From assembly GCF_901709675.1 (NCBI RefSeq), contig NC_051099.1, positions 558,001-622,000 on the forward strand: a stretch of DNA of 64,000 bases, in the 5' to 3' direction. Within the stretch, counting starts at the first letter, position 1; every line of letters starts with the position of its first letter. The stretch comes from Syngnathus acus. Its lineage: Eukaryota > Chordata > Actinopteri > Syngnathiformes > Syngnathidae. Both the position numbers and the translations under genes were made by a program. Below, in pieces: positions 12,617 through 25,447 of the stretch. The notes beneath the pieces are model-generated. The model searched no databases. It was given only the letters and a program-made list of their open reading frames with translations, and had not been told where the DNA came from.

Positions 12617-13958
12617 GTAAGTTTCAGTAACAGACAGACAGTTTCATACTTGGTATACTTGTTCTTAGCACGAGTTTACCCACAAGGATTCAAATGAAGT
12701 TGACATTGTTTTAATATGTTTGCAAGCATGCACTTGATCATTGCGAATCAAGTCGTGTGAACTCAAGTAGCTCAAAATCACTTCTTGTTGCCAATCTTGT
12801 CATTCTCGTGTAGGCCTTTAATTGTTTTTCAATTTCCACGTGACATATCAATTCGTTCCACTGCATTTGAACATGTAAACAATATTAGATCTAAATAGAT
12901 GATTTCTATTTTTTTCCTCCTTTCTCATCAATTCAAACATTTGATGTTGTTTGTATGTTCAATAAACCAACCGATACCAAGAAGCCAGTAGATGGCAGTC
13001 GTGTTATGCAATGGTTGTAGCAGTGCTGACAACATTTGGCTTAAATGACTACTAGGAATGTGGACTTTATTGGGAATGGAGTAGTAATAATAGGTTCAGT
13101 CTATTTTCTTATTTAATGTGTTGCTAAATATACTATCTGTTTTGGGAGTCTTCTTGACTCCCTTTTCTTCTGCTTCAGACACTGAACGATAGTAAATGAC
13201 CACCAAAAAATGGAAATGTACTCTCCTACTGTCATGAACCTGTGATAAATGCTCATCATGTTTCAGAGAAAAATGACCTTGGTACATTTACACAATGCTT
13301 TCAATCTAACAGAACGAGGTAGAGTACGCAGTTCTATTCCCCATCATCATGTTCTCATCGTTCTTTTTACGTACCCCTGGAAGCAGATAAGCCTTTTCAC
13401 ACAATGCCAGTGCATACTTTAAAAACCCCAATGCCTATTCCTCATTCAAGTGAACAAATTCTACCCAAGCAGCTCCATTCATCTCTGGGCACTATATTTT
13501 TCACTCAATAGTGGAAGCTAATGTTTGAGGCCATACAACTATTTTCTTTCATTGTCATCGTTTTTCCGCTCGCTTTTGTATCCGGGCCTGTGTACTCGTG
13601 GGTAAATCCTGTATTTCTCCATCACACCCAGCTGCGTGTTTGAATGCTTTCTCTTAACTAGTTTGACTCAGTATCTATCACCCTTTCGGTCCTACACGCA
13701 CGTCACGATGTTTGTAGGGAATTAGGAATTGTAGGCTCTCTTCGTCCCACCCAGACAGAGCTGCAATTTATTGGCATTGAACATTTAATACGACTATTTT
13801 GTACACTGCTCATGAGCTGAAAATGCGATTTGTGAACTATTCCCCTGATATTACTGTTAAAATCCACTTCATTTGTCTGGCTGAAAGTAAAAATGCAAAA
13901 ATGATTTCGTAAATATATGATGGCAATCTCTGTTAGCTATTTACTTTTTATTTGACAG
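12617..13958. other. Probable jhy 5' intron
   Basis: About 1.3 kb without a convincing exon. It may contain the missing jhy start exon, since the exon at 13959 opens mid-codon. No repeats of note. Confidence 0.4.
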
Positions 13959-16574
13959 CAAACTGGATGCCAGCGACGCTTCCTCGGAATTGTGCTGTGA
14001 CCCCGATTGGAGCGCCATCAAAAAGGGAGATGTCATCACTGAGATTTCAAAGAGCTCCGCCGTCCCTGTCCCTCACAACTTTAAGAAACAAACGTCGCAG
14101 AATCCATTTCTAAAAGGATACCGATATATAGCTGACACACTTTCAATGTCTCCGAATCTTTCTGATAGTAAGTGTAATCAGCCGTACCACCTCCACCCCC
14201 AAGATGACCAAGTTAGCTTTGCCAATGTGGACAAAAATATCAAAAGATCTCTTGAGCACACAGCAGAAGCAATGCGCTTGGAAGAATATAGTCAAAAGTA
14301 CAAGCAGAAGGAAGTGCAGCAACACATAGCTGGAGGATCATTTCAAATCTCAGCCCCAACAGAGAGTTCTCATCCTCTGGGAAAGAAAAAACGACACGCC
14401 CACTCAGACGACCTCGTAGAACGGAACAAAGTAACACTGGGCCGAAGCATCTCTGGTTATGGATCCTATGTGAATATGCGTGCACTTCAACAGAAGAAGC
14501 CTCACATTGAGAAAAAGGTAGGTGGAGATAAGTTGTTCGTTTAAAAAAAAAAAAATCGTATTCAGTATGATTGCTTCTCATAAAGAATGGGTTGCTATAG
14601 TTTATATAGCAGCTACAGTGGAGGAAATAAATATTTGATCCCTCACAAATTTTGCGAGACAGTCTATCATTTTAAAGGTAGGTTCATTTGAACAATGAGA
14701 CAGAATATAGAAAAGAAAATGCAGAAAAACACACGATATCAAAGATAGAAATGAGGGAAACAAGTGCTTGATCCCCTGGCAAAACATTGGGTGGCAAAAA
14801 CAACCTTCTTGACAAGCGCACTTTCCAGTCTTTGGGGAGAGGTCATGATGGGTGCAGCCAAACGGTTTCGCAAATCCGCCATCTTTCTTACCCGGAAAGA
14901 CTTTTGTAGTCCAATGATGCCGAACTGGTGGATTTGCCGTTCGATCCATTGAGCGTTCACTTCCTTCGACCTCTGGAAACGACGGTAGGCTTGAGATGAC
15001 ACAAAATAATGACGGTCATATTATTGCGTGTGTATGATGCCCTCGTTTTCATTAGCATAGCATTAGCGTCAGTCGTTCTGCTGATTTTAGCGATGTGCGC
15101 TCTCTTTTCACTTCTTGTGGATGCACTTTGAGTAGTTGTATCAGATGAATTATATTCTTGGGAAACACAATAACATGTTAAATGCATTCTTTAGCTAGCA
15201 TTAGCCTACTGCTGAACTCGACTGCAGCGCTTGTTTACGAGACATGTTCATAAATGTATTAATGTATAAATGTAATGCTGTTGACATCTTTGAATCAATC
15301 CCAAAAGTGTGCGTTGCAAGTAAACGCTACCTAAAGATGTCCAATATGTGAAGGGTCTCATTTGCATTGGCAGCATCAACCACCCAAGCCTTTTCTCATT
15401 GATTAGTATCATTGCATCGTAAATAGTTTGGATGGTCAACAAGCAAATCTGCAATGATGTTTGCTTGAAGGCCACCTGGAAAATGAATTTCCAGGCTTTC
15501 ATCCATCCGTATCTGGCTGACTATGTCGTGCTTGTTATGACTTGATCTGTCCAAGCTGAAGATCAGAGACATGGCTCCCCTTCCTCTCCTCCCTCCCACT
15601 CGGCTCTCAGACATCCATCCATCCATCCATCCATCCATCCATCCATCCATCCATGCATGCACCTGGCACAGTGGCATAATTGGTCTGGATAGCACGCATT
15701 CACCATTTGTTGGGCCACAGGACTGTTTTTGTGGCAATAATACCCTCAACCTTGTCCACCCATCTGAGCCCCAGTCCTCTACAATGTCTCATATCATCAC
15801 CATTTACATAGTCAAGAGCTGTTAGCTTTGTGTGGTGGTAAACAGAGCTGGAGGCTTTCCCTCTCTTGAACCCTTGGGTTTTGTTAATATCCCTCTGAAT
15901 TTGCTCATTAGTTTCCAATTGCCATACACATCTTACCTAAAAAGGATTGTTCTCGTGTAATGATTTCACTCAAGAGATTTCCATTTTCGATTCCAAAAAA
16001 CGAAATAATAAAAGGTGTTTCATCCTGCCTTTCTTGCTCTCATACTATGTATGTGCCTATTGCAACGTTGCCATAGCAAATCCTCGATATCGCAAAACAT
16101 TTGAATTCCTCCTAGTGGATAATCATTCAGTGATCATGCCACAATACCACATTTGGCCTTTTGTGAAGGAGCCACTATTAAATGTACACCAGTTTCGAAT
16201 GCAGCAATTGCTTGCACCATCAAAGTGCTATTGTGGCATTAGGCAGTGAGAAGGTTCATTGAGCCTAGTATTCTTTGATAACAGAAGTAGCAGATCAATC
16301 TTGTGGCACTCACGCTGCCTTCCTTGTCCTCTTGCGGGCAGCCACGCAGGCAGCCACGCAGGCAGCCACGCAGGCAGCCACGCAGGCAGGCAGGCTGGCC
16401 GGCAGGCAGGCTGGCCGGCAGGCAGGTTGGCCAGCAGGCAGGCAGCCACGCAGGCAGGCAGCCACGCAGGCAGGCAGCCACGCAGGCAGGCAGCCACGCA
16501 GGCAGGCAGCCACGCAGGCAGGCAGCCACGCTAGCAGGCAGCCACGCAGGCAGGCAGCCACGCAGGCTGGCCGG

Positions 16575-16614
<40 letters not shown>

Positions 16615-19388
16615 CCCTCACTTCAAAGCCAGGGTAACATAATGTACAATCTTTTAATAGCTTTCGACCAAAGCTTTGTGAAGGCCTCTGCCCCTGCCTC
16701 AGTCTAAAGAGCCAATCAAGATGACCTAGGCTGTCTACAATAGTGGCTAAATGCAATTCAAGATCCCATATCCTCTTTGAAGTCATCATTGGCAAAAAAG
16801 CGGAGCCAGCCGTGTGCAATTGACAGACTTTGTTGTGACGTTGCCTCATAGAGAAGCAATTACCGTTCCTCCCAATTTAGAAGAAAAGATATTACGCAGG
16901 TTATCATCCTCCAAATGCAATTGCGGCCAGATTATTGGCTCCATCTGACTGGTGTCAAAAGCCAATGACAGCGTCATCATGTCATTTGGTATGTTGGTAC
17001 ATACTGGGTATTCTGTGTACATAAGTTGATTAGAATTCCTTTCTTTTTGCACTTTTGTGAAACTTGGTGACACTGCTCATTAGGAAGCTACTGCCGTGTG
17101 TCCAAAAGAGACTTCAGATGCGGAACAAAGTTTAATCCAACAATTGAAGGTATGTGCTGTATGTTATCGCTGAATTAGCGGACACTCTTTGCAAAATAGC
17201 AAATTGTATGGATTTAAAATTGGTTTCATTTTTTTTGCGGGGGCATCCTTTGTTTATCTAAAGTGTTGAAGCAACTCTAACCCCCAGGTCACCCACATCA
17301 TTGAAGGAAGTAAAGAACAGGGGATTATGGAACCTGACTTTAGGAGCATGGAAAAAGGGCCCGGATTGCAAAGGTGTAAACTTTGAATGAATGAATCCAA
17401 CATACATCATCATTTGTCAAAAGATGATGAGGTGTGTTTGAGCACAAGTGCAATGAAATTCTTCTTATCCATTAGGGAGGGCGAACCAAATGAAGATTGG
17501 CTTGAGCAAAGTCTGGAAAGCGCCCCCACAATGCCTTCAAGTACTTCGCACGACATCAGAGTCTATCCAAAGCTGCCACCTATTATGCCAAAGATGCGCT
17601 TTAGTCCCAGTGTGAACACAATCAATTCCCACCATAGAACCAGCTCCACTGATTTCTTAGCACAGATGGACGATAAGGCGGCGACGAGACCCAATTACAA
17701 GGTTGCTTTGCTCTCCTCGTTTTCTTTCTTAATCTCTTTTGGAGACGTGTTGTGTTTGCTGCTCTTTTTATCTTATGAACTGTCTTTGTTTTGTTCTTTG
17801 ACATCCCTTGCTACGTTCTGTCGAATGTAGTTAGAAGACGATTTATTGGTGCAGCACTAAACATAACATTACGCTTGTAATCTCCACAACACGGACGGGG
17901 GGACGGACGGGATGTTATGCTCCTTTGAAGTCCCAAGTAATCCCCTGGCCAGTCTTCACATGGGCTGCTTAATCCATTTGAAGGGTTTTAGTTACTCATG
18001 GCGCAAAGCATCAGGTTAATTGTCCAGGTCCTCTAAGATACACTTAATTGCAATAAGATGGCCACAGAACTGCTGGCTCTGTAAAGATGTATTAGATGAT
18101 AAAGTGAGTGAAAAGAAAAAAAAAGTCCATCAAAATGGTTGACATTCTTGACACCACCCGCTCATTTTGACTTTTTTGAATTCTGTTTTATCATTGAATT
18201 GCATGTTTTCAATATTTTGGACTATTCTCTCCTCCACATTGTCAGACATACAGCCTGAAAGAATACAAGGAGTTGATGCTAGATGTGAAGCTACAAGGTC
18301 TCGGTCCTGACTACGCAACAGTTCAAAAGAATGTAAGTAGCACCCTCCAAAAGAACTCAACTTTATTGATTATGATGGCTCCATCATTGAGTATTGTTAA
18401 GTCACGTAACACAATGGTAAAAAAGAAGATGGAATTTGCAAAAAATTCAGTTTTTGTTTCCATGGTACGCTGAGAATTGGATACGCCGTAGCTCTGCTTT
18501 CAGTGCATCATTTAAAGGCTCACTCGGCAGATAACATGACATTTACAAAGCAAATGAGAGTAGCCATTAGAAGTGAAGTGCTCTTTGGCTGCAATATAGC
18601 TTTCCTTAATCTCCTGTTGTACAAACTGAGCATGTTTGACTAATTTAGTCCAAATTGAGGCCTGCGTATCTCCGGGGTAAAGCCAATTAGTGAATGATAG
18701 ATGTCATTTTTCATAGCTTCCTGGGTTTGCTTTTGTTGGGCTGGCCTCCTGTGCTGTGCTGTGCTGTGCTGTGCTGTGTGGAGAGGCTCCTCTTTATAAT
18801 CTATCTGCAAGTGAATTTTCTTCGTTTTGTTTGTTTGTTTGTTCCCATTCTTTGACCATTGCCAGACTGAGAAGATGATCCAACAGAAGCTGTATTCAAA
18901 CGCGGTTCGTGAGAGGAACAAAAAGATCCGAAAAATACCCTTTCTGTTGGCCAAGGACCCGGTGGGCAAAGACAGGAAAATTGCCAGGACGAAGGTGTGT
19001 CTGGAGTTTCACATCTTCTTCCTCTTTGTAGAAACACAATTTGTCATCATATGTTAAAGTAGCTTTGACAAACGTTACACCGCACTTTAAACTCAATTCA
19101 AAATGGCCGACATCATGTATTTGCAGTGGTTGAATGTGTAAATGTGCAGTGAATCAATTTGAGTTTCTCTCTCTGTCTCTCTCTCTCTCTGTGTCTCAGG
19201 CTTTGGAGTACGCCAAAACCATAGCCAAGCCTGTCATTCAGCCTCCTCAAGCAAAATCAAATCAAAAACAAGAGTCAGCACATTCCGTCACGCCTTGTTT
19301 ATTTTCCCCCACGGCTAAAGTTGACCTTCTTACCAAACGTCACCAAGAAGAAAAAGAGGCCCTCCTCAGAAAGGTGCATGTCATATGA
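13959..19388 (+). CDS. jhy: Jhy (junctional cadherin complex regulator / C11orf63) homolog, 5' coding end not located
   Basis: Seven exons splice in frame: 13959-14517, 17084-17149, 17288-17373, 17476-17701, 18246-18332, 18866-18994 and 19200-19388 (TGA 19386-19388). The first is a 186-codon lysine/serine-rich block beginning KLDASDASSELCCDPDW. The C-terminal exons give YSLKEYKELMLDVKLQGLGP, DYATVQKN-TEKMIQQKLYSN and ALEYAKTIAKP, ending EALLRKVHVI. This fits the conserved tail of vertebrate JHY as I remember it (ALEYAKTIPKP... FKVLHIV). The position beside bsx and hspa8 also matches. JHY acts in ependymal cilia and brain development in mice; biochemical role unknown. No enzymatic domain is seen and the sequence is mostly disordered or charged. 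The first exon starts mid-codon with no in-frame ATG near it, so an upstream start exon is missing. The donor at 17701/17702 (AAG|GTTGCT) is weak but keeps the frame. Confidence 0.82.
14618..14830 (-). mobile_element. Degenerate Tc1/mariner-like transposon end
   Basis: The segment begins CAGTGGAGGAAATAAATATT followed by TGATCCCTCACAAATTTTG. It goes on through AACAATGAGACAGAATAT and a conserved ATGAGGGAAACAAGTGCTTG motif to GGTGGCAAAAACAACCTTCTT. This order is that of the terminal few hundred bases of a widespread fish Tc1-like element (ITR GTGGAGGAAATAA..TATTTG). No transposase reading frame survives. Confidence 0.75.
14850..14887 (+). repeat. Dispersed repeat, copy 1 (second copy at 25411)
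   Basis: GCCAAACGGTTTCGCAAATC followed by CGCCATCTTT is shared with 25416-25446, inside GGTCAT...GTGC(A/G) context on the left and TTGTAGTCC/CTGTAGTCC on the right. Family unknown. Confidence 0.55.
15612..15654 (+). repeat. (CATC)n microsatellite
   Basis: About ten near-perfect tandem ATCC units. Confidence 0.95.
16337..16612 (+). repeat. GCAGCCACGCAG minisatellite
   Basis: About 275 bases built from GCAGCCACGCAG and (GCAG)n/GGCCGGCAGGCAG units in variable order, with an Arg/Ala/Gln-like pattern in several frames that explains long spurious ORFs on both strands. The same motif family recurs at 58466-58567. Confidence 0.95.
18751..18779 (+). repeat. (GTGCT)n microsatellite
   Basis: Five to six tandem GTGCT units in a jhy intron. 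Confidence 0.85.
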
Positions 19389-21303
19389 GGGGGAAAATCC
19401 GTCGCATTCATCAATAAACATAAGATGATGCATTTGCTACTTGCTCCTATTGCTCAACGTTGGCCTGTGAATTTCACCCCAATTGCTTTCATGTACAAAT
19501 TCATGCAACACATTGTTTTGTGGAAAACAATCATTTGGCGATTGGCTCACGCCATTTTGCTTTGAAAGCTTCAATGGCAAGAAAATGTAGGTCGCAATTG
19601 GACTGAGGGCACTTCTGTTTGTTACTATTATTATTATTCTATATTATTTGAGATCTGTTGCCGTTAGGGAGTGGGAAGCACTCAAACGCAGCTCATTTTC
19701 CTAATTGCGCTCTCGTATTATTATCAAAGCTCTATTTATCTCCAAAATATGTGAATTCGTTTCGTGTCTCTATTTAACCCATCATAGTCTTTGAAGCGCT
19801 CTGTTTTTAGTGTTAAATCCTCAGATGCCTGATGGGAAACAAATGACACAGCCGCTTTTAATTGAATGAGAAATGTCCTCTGCATCTTTTTGAGTTGCAC
19901 CCCCCCATTGAAAGCCAGTTAATTGAAGGAGTCTTTCAGTGCTATACATGAAGGGCTTGAAATTAGCATCCCTTTCTGCCCATTGGAAAGATGATGCGGA
20001 CGTGGATGCTTTGATGTGAGAAGGATGCTTCAGGAGGCGGCAGGCTTGGAGAAAATGAGCTGATGGCTCTGCTATTAGGCCCAAATGCAGATGCAGCCAT
20101 GTGTTGCAAAACGCTTAATCTTTTAATTGATCACCTTCTGCACAGCCTATTTTTCTATTTCCCCCTGCTGTCTGATAATCTGAAACACATTAGGGGCAGG
20201 GCACGGCACGGCACGGCCGGCCGGCCGGGCACGGCTTGTTCTTCAAAAGGCACGAGCACAAATTGAATACAAAAGACACAAAAAGCAGGACGAGAAATTC
20301 AATAGGAAAAAAAGACAAGTGTATGTTATTTGCAAATATCAATTGGAGGAAGCTGCAGCTCATTAGGGTCATGAAATTATTCAATTATATCATGAAAGGG
20401 ATTGATCATTACACGTTATTTCGTCACGTGATCGTGTTTTTTTAAATTTTGGATAGTACAGAAGAAATAATTGAATAATTAAATCAGCTTTTTTGGAGTT
20501 GATCAACTAAGTCGAAACCGGAATATGATGCTGCACCCCCAAAATGCCTAAGCAGGTTACACATATTTATTTATTTTTTTCTATTATTTAGTTTGACTGA
20601 AAATATTTGATTTCACCGAGGAAGCAAACGAATAGTCCTCAGAAATGAGAAATTTGAGGATAAGCGCACACACACATCACAGCACACCGGTCAAACCCGT
20701 AAGAGATTGGCAGCAAGGACGTGCGGGCGGGCGGGCGGGCGTTCTTCGCGACACTTTCCATGCCTTATCCTTTATTTGTTACGCTATATTTCATGTATTT
20801 GCCACATTTTAAAAGCACAACACACAACAGCGCTGGGCGCGCGCGCGCGCGCAGACTTCAAAACGGGGCCCGGGATGATCGCCAGATAGATCGATCGATC
20901 GATAGCTAGATAGATGTTCACTTCAACCTCATTTAAATGGCAGTAAATTATTTAAGAGCAGGGTCTAGCGATGACACACAAAAAAAACTAAATCCAAAAT
21001 AATTTATGGCCTATATATAGAAAGTTATTCGTCGGCATTTAAAAAAAAAAAAACGAAGGCACCGGTTTGAGAAAAAGTAGATGTTCTAACAGAAATGGTT
21101 GCATCATATGCATCATTTCCAATTTATTTACAGAGATGAAGAGACAAATGTTAAATATTACAGCCGGTGCATAAATGAGCATCACAATATAGGCCTATCG
21201 TTTGTTTGTTTTTCTTTCTCAACGCTAAATATTTGTAATGGCAATCATATAAAGTTATTTACAAACGTATCCAATGTGCTGCATGTTAAATGCACGCAGC
21301 CTA
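19389..21303. other. jhy-bsx intergenic DNA (convergent genes)
   Basis: No exon. Short simple repeats: a GGCACG/GGCC cluster at 20196-20230, (GGGC)n near 20725-20740, (GC)n at 20838-20852 and (GATC/GATA)n at 20886-20912. The segment near bsx, 20900-21300, is A/T-rich and may be the bsx 3' UTR. Confidence 0.55.
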
Positions 21304-22893
21304 CTATAGGAGATGATCCGTGGAGCAAATATCCTCCTCGATATCCACATCGTCGTCGTTTTCTTCCAGCAAATATGTGTCCCGTTTCAGGTCCTTGCCA
21401 CTCTTGTCGGTCAATTCACTCTCGCTTGAGTTCTCTGCGTTCCTCTCCGACTGCCTGGGTGTCTTGTGCTCATCCTGGGCTTTCCTCAGCTGCTTCTTGT
21501 GCTTCATCCGCCGGTTCTGAAACCACGTTTTCACCTGAGGGTGCATGCGATTGCTGCATGTGTCAATTTGAAACGACACGGAAAAGTAATCATGCATTTT
21601 CAGTATATGCGAGTCTGAACAAATGGATCAAATATAGGCTGGATTCTTGCAAGTTAAAAAGGAATGAAATACATCGGTCTCCCATTTTCATGCATGATTG
21701 ATTACAAGTGAATACAAATGAAACAATAGGCTTAGTGTTTGAGCTGTGCGCAGCGCAGCCATATCGGTTGCCTTAAATCCTCATCGGAACTCTGGTGCTT
21801 ATTAATTCATCATCTTAATATATTCTGTATTTTTTCCCCCCTAAAATTCGTTCCCATTTTGGTTTGACTGCTCCCAAACGGCACATGGCTGGCCCTTAGC
21901 GCGTTGCGTTGCGCTTTTGCGCTGTGTGTGTGTAAAAAGCGCAATGCATACCTGCGTTTCGGAAAGGCTGAGCGCAGTCGCCAGCTCCACTCTCTCCGGT
22001 GTGGACAAATATCGCTGGATTTCAAACCTCTTCTCCAGACCAGAGAGTTGCGAGTCGGAGAAAACCGTCCGGGCCTTCCTGCGTCTGCAGTGCTTCCCCG
22101 GTAAGTCGGTGTGGTGTTGAAACAAGGCCGGCATTTGCATACCTGCGTGCACGGACAGGGAGGGAGAAGGAACTTTGATAAGACGACTGACTGCACGGCG
22201 CATTCAAAGTTACCATTTATTTCAATACAAAGGAAAGTGCTCTTTTTGCTCATCCTATTTAGACAGGAGAGCAAAAATAGGAGGAAAATGCATGTGAATG
22301 TCAAATTCCGAACTCAAAAAATGACAACTAAAATCATGCAGAGCACATATATATATCGTGTGTGTGTGTGTGTGTCAATCAAAAATGAGCATCGTAATCG
22401 GCCTCGTTTGCCTTTATTGACGACTCTTCTAACGACTTCATTTTTATTCATTTATTTAGAATTTTGAAGAAAAAAAAAGAAAAAAAAGTGGCGCTGCATT
22501 TTTACCTGAGGGATTTCAACGTCTCAATGATGAAATATTTCAAAGTCAAATTTTGCTTTATAAAATGGGGAGCCTCCAGCTTTCTTAATATGTGTATGTT
22601 TGAAAAGATTTTGCTCTTGGTCATGACCGTTTTTTCTACTTACCAGATGTAAAGAAGTACTGGTGATGTTCTGGTTTGTGGAGCGGATGATGTGGATGTG
22701 GAGCTAATACTGGCGTTGGCATCAATGGGTATCCATACTCCAGGATCGGCATCCGGGAGGCCACGGAGGTACAGAAAGGCGATGGAATCACTTCTCTCAG
22801 AGGTTTAGGTTTGTGCAATAAGATGTCTTCTATAAAAAAGGACGTGGACCTCTGCGTAGGAGCCGCTGATGGGTAATTCATGCTCATGCTCAT
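21304..22893 (-). CDS. bsx: Brain-specific homeobox transcription factor Bsx
   Basis: Three minus-strand exons (22893-22644, 22142-21952, 21534-21304) give about 223 aa. The N-terminus reads MSMSMNYPSAAPTQRSTSFF and then IEDILLHKPKPLRE, the eh1-like and N-terminal signature of BSX. Exon 2 supplies LPGKHCRRRKARTVFSDSQL and most of the homeodomain. The intron falls after ETQ, and exon 3 resumes VKTWFQNRRMKHKKQLRK, so helix 3 is intact with WFQNRR. The tail is acidic (EENDDDVDIEED). BSX is a DNA-binding regulator of hypothalamic feeding and pineal development in vertebrates. Start choice: three ATGs lie within seven codons and the first is taken. Upstream there is a TTTAAAAG box and a CTG repeat, with probable conserved enhancers in the gene-free region beyond. 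Confidence 0.97.
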
Positions 22894-22941
22894 GATCAAA
22901 GTGACTTGGTGGAGGCCTGATTTTAAAAAGACATGGGCGCC

Positions 22942-22982
22942 TAGCTGCTGCTGCTGCTGCTGCTGTCTCTTTGGCTTTTAAA
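22942..22982 (-). promoter_or_regulatory. Possible bsx core promoter and CTG/CAG repeat leader
   Basis: On the minus strand a TATA-like TTTAAAAG (22982-22975) lies about 85 bases before the bsx ATG, and CCAAT sequences lie further upstream (near 23028 and 23128). A (CAG)n run of about seven units (22966-22943) falls in the presumed leader. Inferred only. Confidence 0.4.
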
Positions 22983-24039
22983 CGCAGGCCCTATCCAACA
23001 CCATATCGTAGGAAGGACACATTGGCACCAAGTTCTTATTCAGCCCGGAGTGTGAAAATGGATTTACCCACCAGCCAATTAGAGTACAGATGGGCGGGGG
23101 AGAAGGCAAGGACGCGCTCTGAGCTCCGATTGGGTGAAATTGTGCACTTGGTGAAACGCCGCCGATCACCCAGAAAAGCAGTGTGTTCGTCATTCACGTG
23201 GAAACAAATAGTGAAAACAGTGCTGGGTTGTTGTTGTTGTTGTTGTTGTTGTTTTTTGGTTACCAGGCAACGATGCTGTTTTTATGCACAACCACTTACC
23301 TCCCGAGACACTTGCTGCTTTTAATTTCGGCGAATCCAGTGATTGCTTTAACAGCGTCAGAATATATTTATTAATTTTTTTCCACCTAAATAATTGGATT
23401 CAAATCAAGTGGACGACAGGCTTTTGCTTTCTTCACTCCACAACAAAACCTTGGACTTTTTGAAAGGAAAAATATCAAAGGAGCGCACCGAAGCTGCATA
23501 CATGTTTGAGATCTTATTGCTTCACACGCGGCATCTGACATATTTATGGGTCAACATTTTAATGAATTGTTCGAAAGGAGTTATTTTTGAGGGGCTCATC
23601 TTTGGTGATAATCTTGAAGTATGGGGACGCCCAGCTAATTGTGCGCTCTTTCTTCATTTCACTTGTTGAATGTGATGTGACGGGAATAATAGGTTCCAAC
23701 AAGTCGGTCTTGCAATTTGCTCCAAATGGACTGTAATTGTCGGAATTAAAATCGACCAGACTACATGTCCCGTGGCCATTTACGAAGCAAATCATTTGTT
23801 GATATGGTGTTGTCGTCACATTTCTAATCATGACAGTTCATGCCAAAGTGCCTTCACGTAGGCACAATCAGCCTGCAATGCTAATTTGGCCAATTAGGAA
23901 GATATTAGAGCGGAGACTGTAATCCTGAATGCGCAGCGCATGCAGGATTTCCATTTGATCAGATGGAACAGAAGGGAACAAATTAATGGCACACAAGTGA
24001 TTGCACAACTAGATGCTTGTGATGAAAAGAATAGTTGAC

Positions 24040-24115
24040 ATATAGATATATACATATATATATATGTATATAGATATATACATATCTATCTATCTATATA
24101 GATATATATATTGAT
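24040..24115. repeat. AT-rich near-palindromic simple repeat
   Basis: Mixed ATAGATATATACATAT units that fold back on themselves around ATATATATATGT; a typical hypervariable microsatellite. Confidence 0.85.
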
Positions 24116-25410
24116 ACAAGACGGCGGCAGCAGGCTGCAGTGCACGTATCAATGTACATGAAACTATTGTGTTACTAATTGAAATAAAAAGCCGTTCATT
24201 AAAAAAAAAAACAATTAGTCATTAGGAAAGAGAAACACCCAAGTGCTCCTGCATGCGCTGACTGCACGAGCGTCAAAAAAGCACGTACGCCGGGATAACT
24301 AGCTGCTTTTAAAGCGGAAATTGGAAAAGAAATGCATCAGATGCATGGTGAGCGAGCGAGCGAGCGAGCGAGCGAATCTCCTTCTTCGGTCGGTCGGTCG
24401 GGCACCGTTAAGCGGCTTTGCGGCAATTTCATTAGCTAAAAAAGTCCGTCGTAAGACTCTGCGTCACCTCTTTACGTATTACAGTTGCTTAACAGCATAA
24501 TAGGCATTTTTAGTTTGTAAATTCATCATCAAATAATAAGTGGTGTTCAAAATAAACTGCACTGAATGAAGGCAGATTGTTATTGACACACATTTCTGAA
24601 GGGCAGTTTTCAATCTTATCTCCAAATACATATTTGATGTACTTTGAAAAATAAAGTGCACTTGATTAAAGAAGGAAGACAGATAGCAGGCAAACAAAAT
24701 GACTGCATCTAGTTCCAAACTTCCAATACACATGAACGGTTGGCATTGGAGGAACCTGTGCGTAGCATATGAATGCCATCTTGCCCACCGACCGACCGCC
24801 GAGTCATAAAAGTTCACTTCCATTCAGGTCATTTGGAAATGAAGCAAAGAAAAACAATTGGAGAGGCAAATCAAGCGAGGTCGTGAATTTCAATTTGTAG
24901 CACATACGTACGTCACAGTACATGCACCTGTGTTCATCTAAGAGTAGAGCTCCCTCCCTCAGGGTGTATTTCCTCTACTGTGCCTCCTCTTCCCCATCCA
25001 CATTCACACATGCACAAACCTTGAAGATGAAAGGAGAAGAGTAGCTCCATTACCTGCATTACAGCAAGTTGCATAGACCAATTGACAGTGACAAAATGCC
25101 CCAGAAAAAGCATTTTTTCTTCCCCCCCCCCAGATTTGAGTGCTGTACTTACATATAACTTCATTTTTATAGAGCGCAGCCTATTTTCTTCCACCCTGAG
25201 TGTTGCAGCCAGGGGCCATTTGATATCCACAGTCAAAGTGGAAATGATGCCTCTGTCACAGAAGAGAACGGGCATTTTTTGCCCATTTAGGTTGTATCAC
25301 TAATGGACAAGGTGATCATTAAAAACACACGCAATGAATATATAGAGACTTTATTATCCATTTTCGATGAAGTATTTTTATTCTTGACGTCACTACCAAA
25401 CAAGGTCATA

Positions 25411-25447
25411 GGTGCGGCCAAACGGTTTCGCAAATCCGCCATCTTTA
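25411..25447 (+). repeat. Dispersed repeat, copy 2
   Basis: Shares about 30 consecutive bases (GCCAAACGGTTTCGCAAATC onward) with 14855-14884, inside partly conserved flanks. Not simple sequence, so probably a mobile-element remnant. Confidence 0.55.

Larger units (their letters stand above)
14518..17083. other. Large jhy intron rich in repeats
   Basis: The longest jhy intron, holding the Tc1-like remnant, a dispersed repeat, the (CATC)n microsatellite and the GCAGCCACGCAG minisatellite listed separately. The remainder (15000-15600 and 15700-16330) shows no exon. Confidence 0.6.

Noticed and set aside
16228-16849. Several long ORFs rich in Ala/Cys/Leu/Pro or Gly/Arg/Gln
   Set aside because: Translations of the GCAG-type minisatellite; periodic and low complexity in all frames.
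23394-23669. ORF of 91 codons in the bsx upstream region
   Set aside because: No similarity, no splice context, atypical composition; chance frame.
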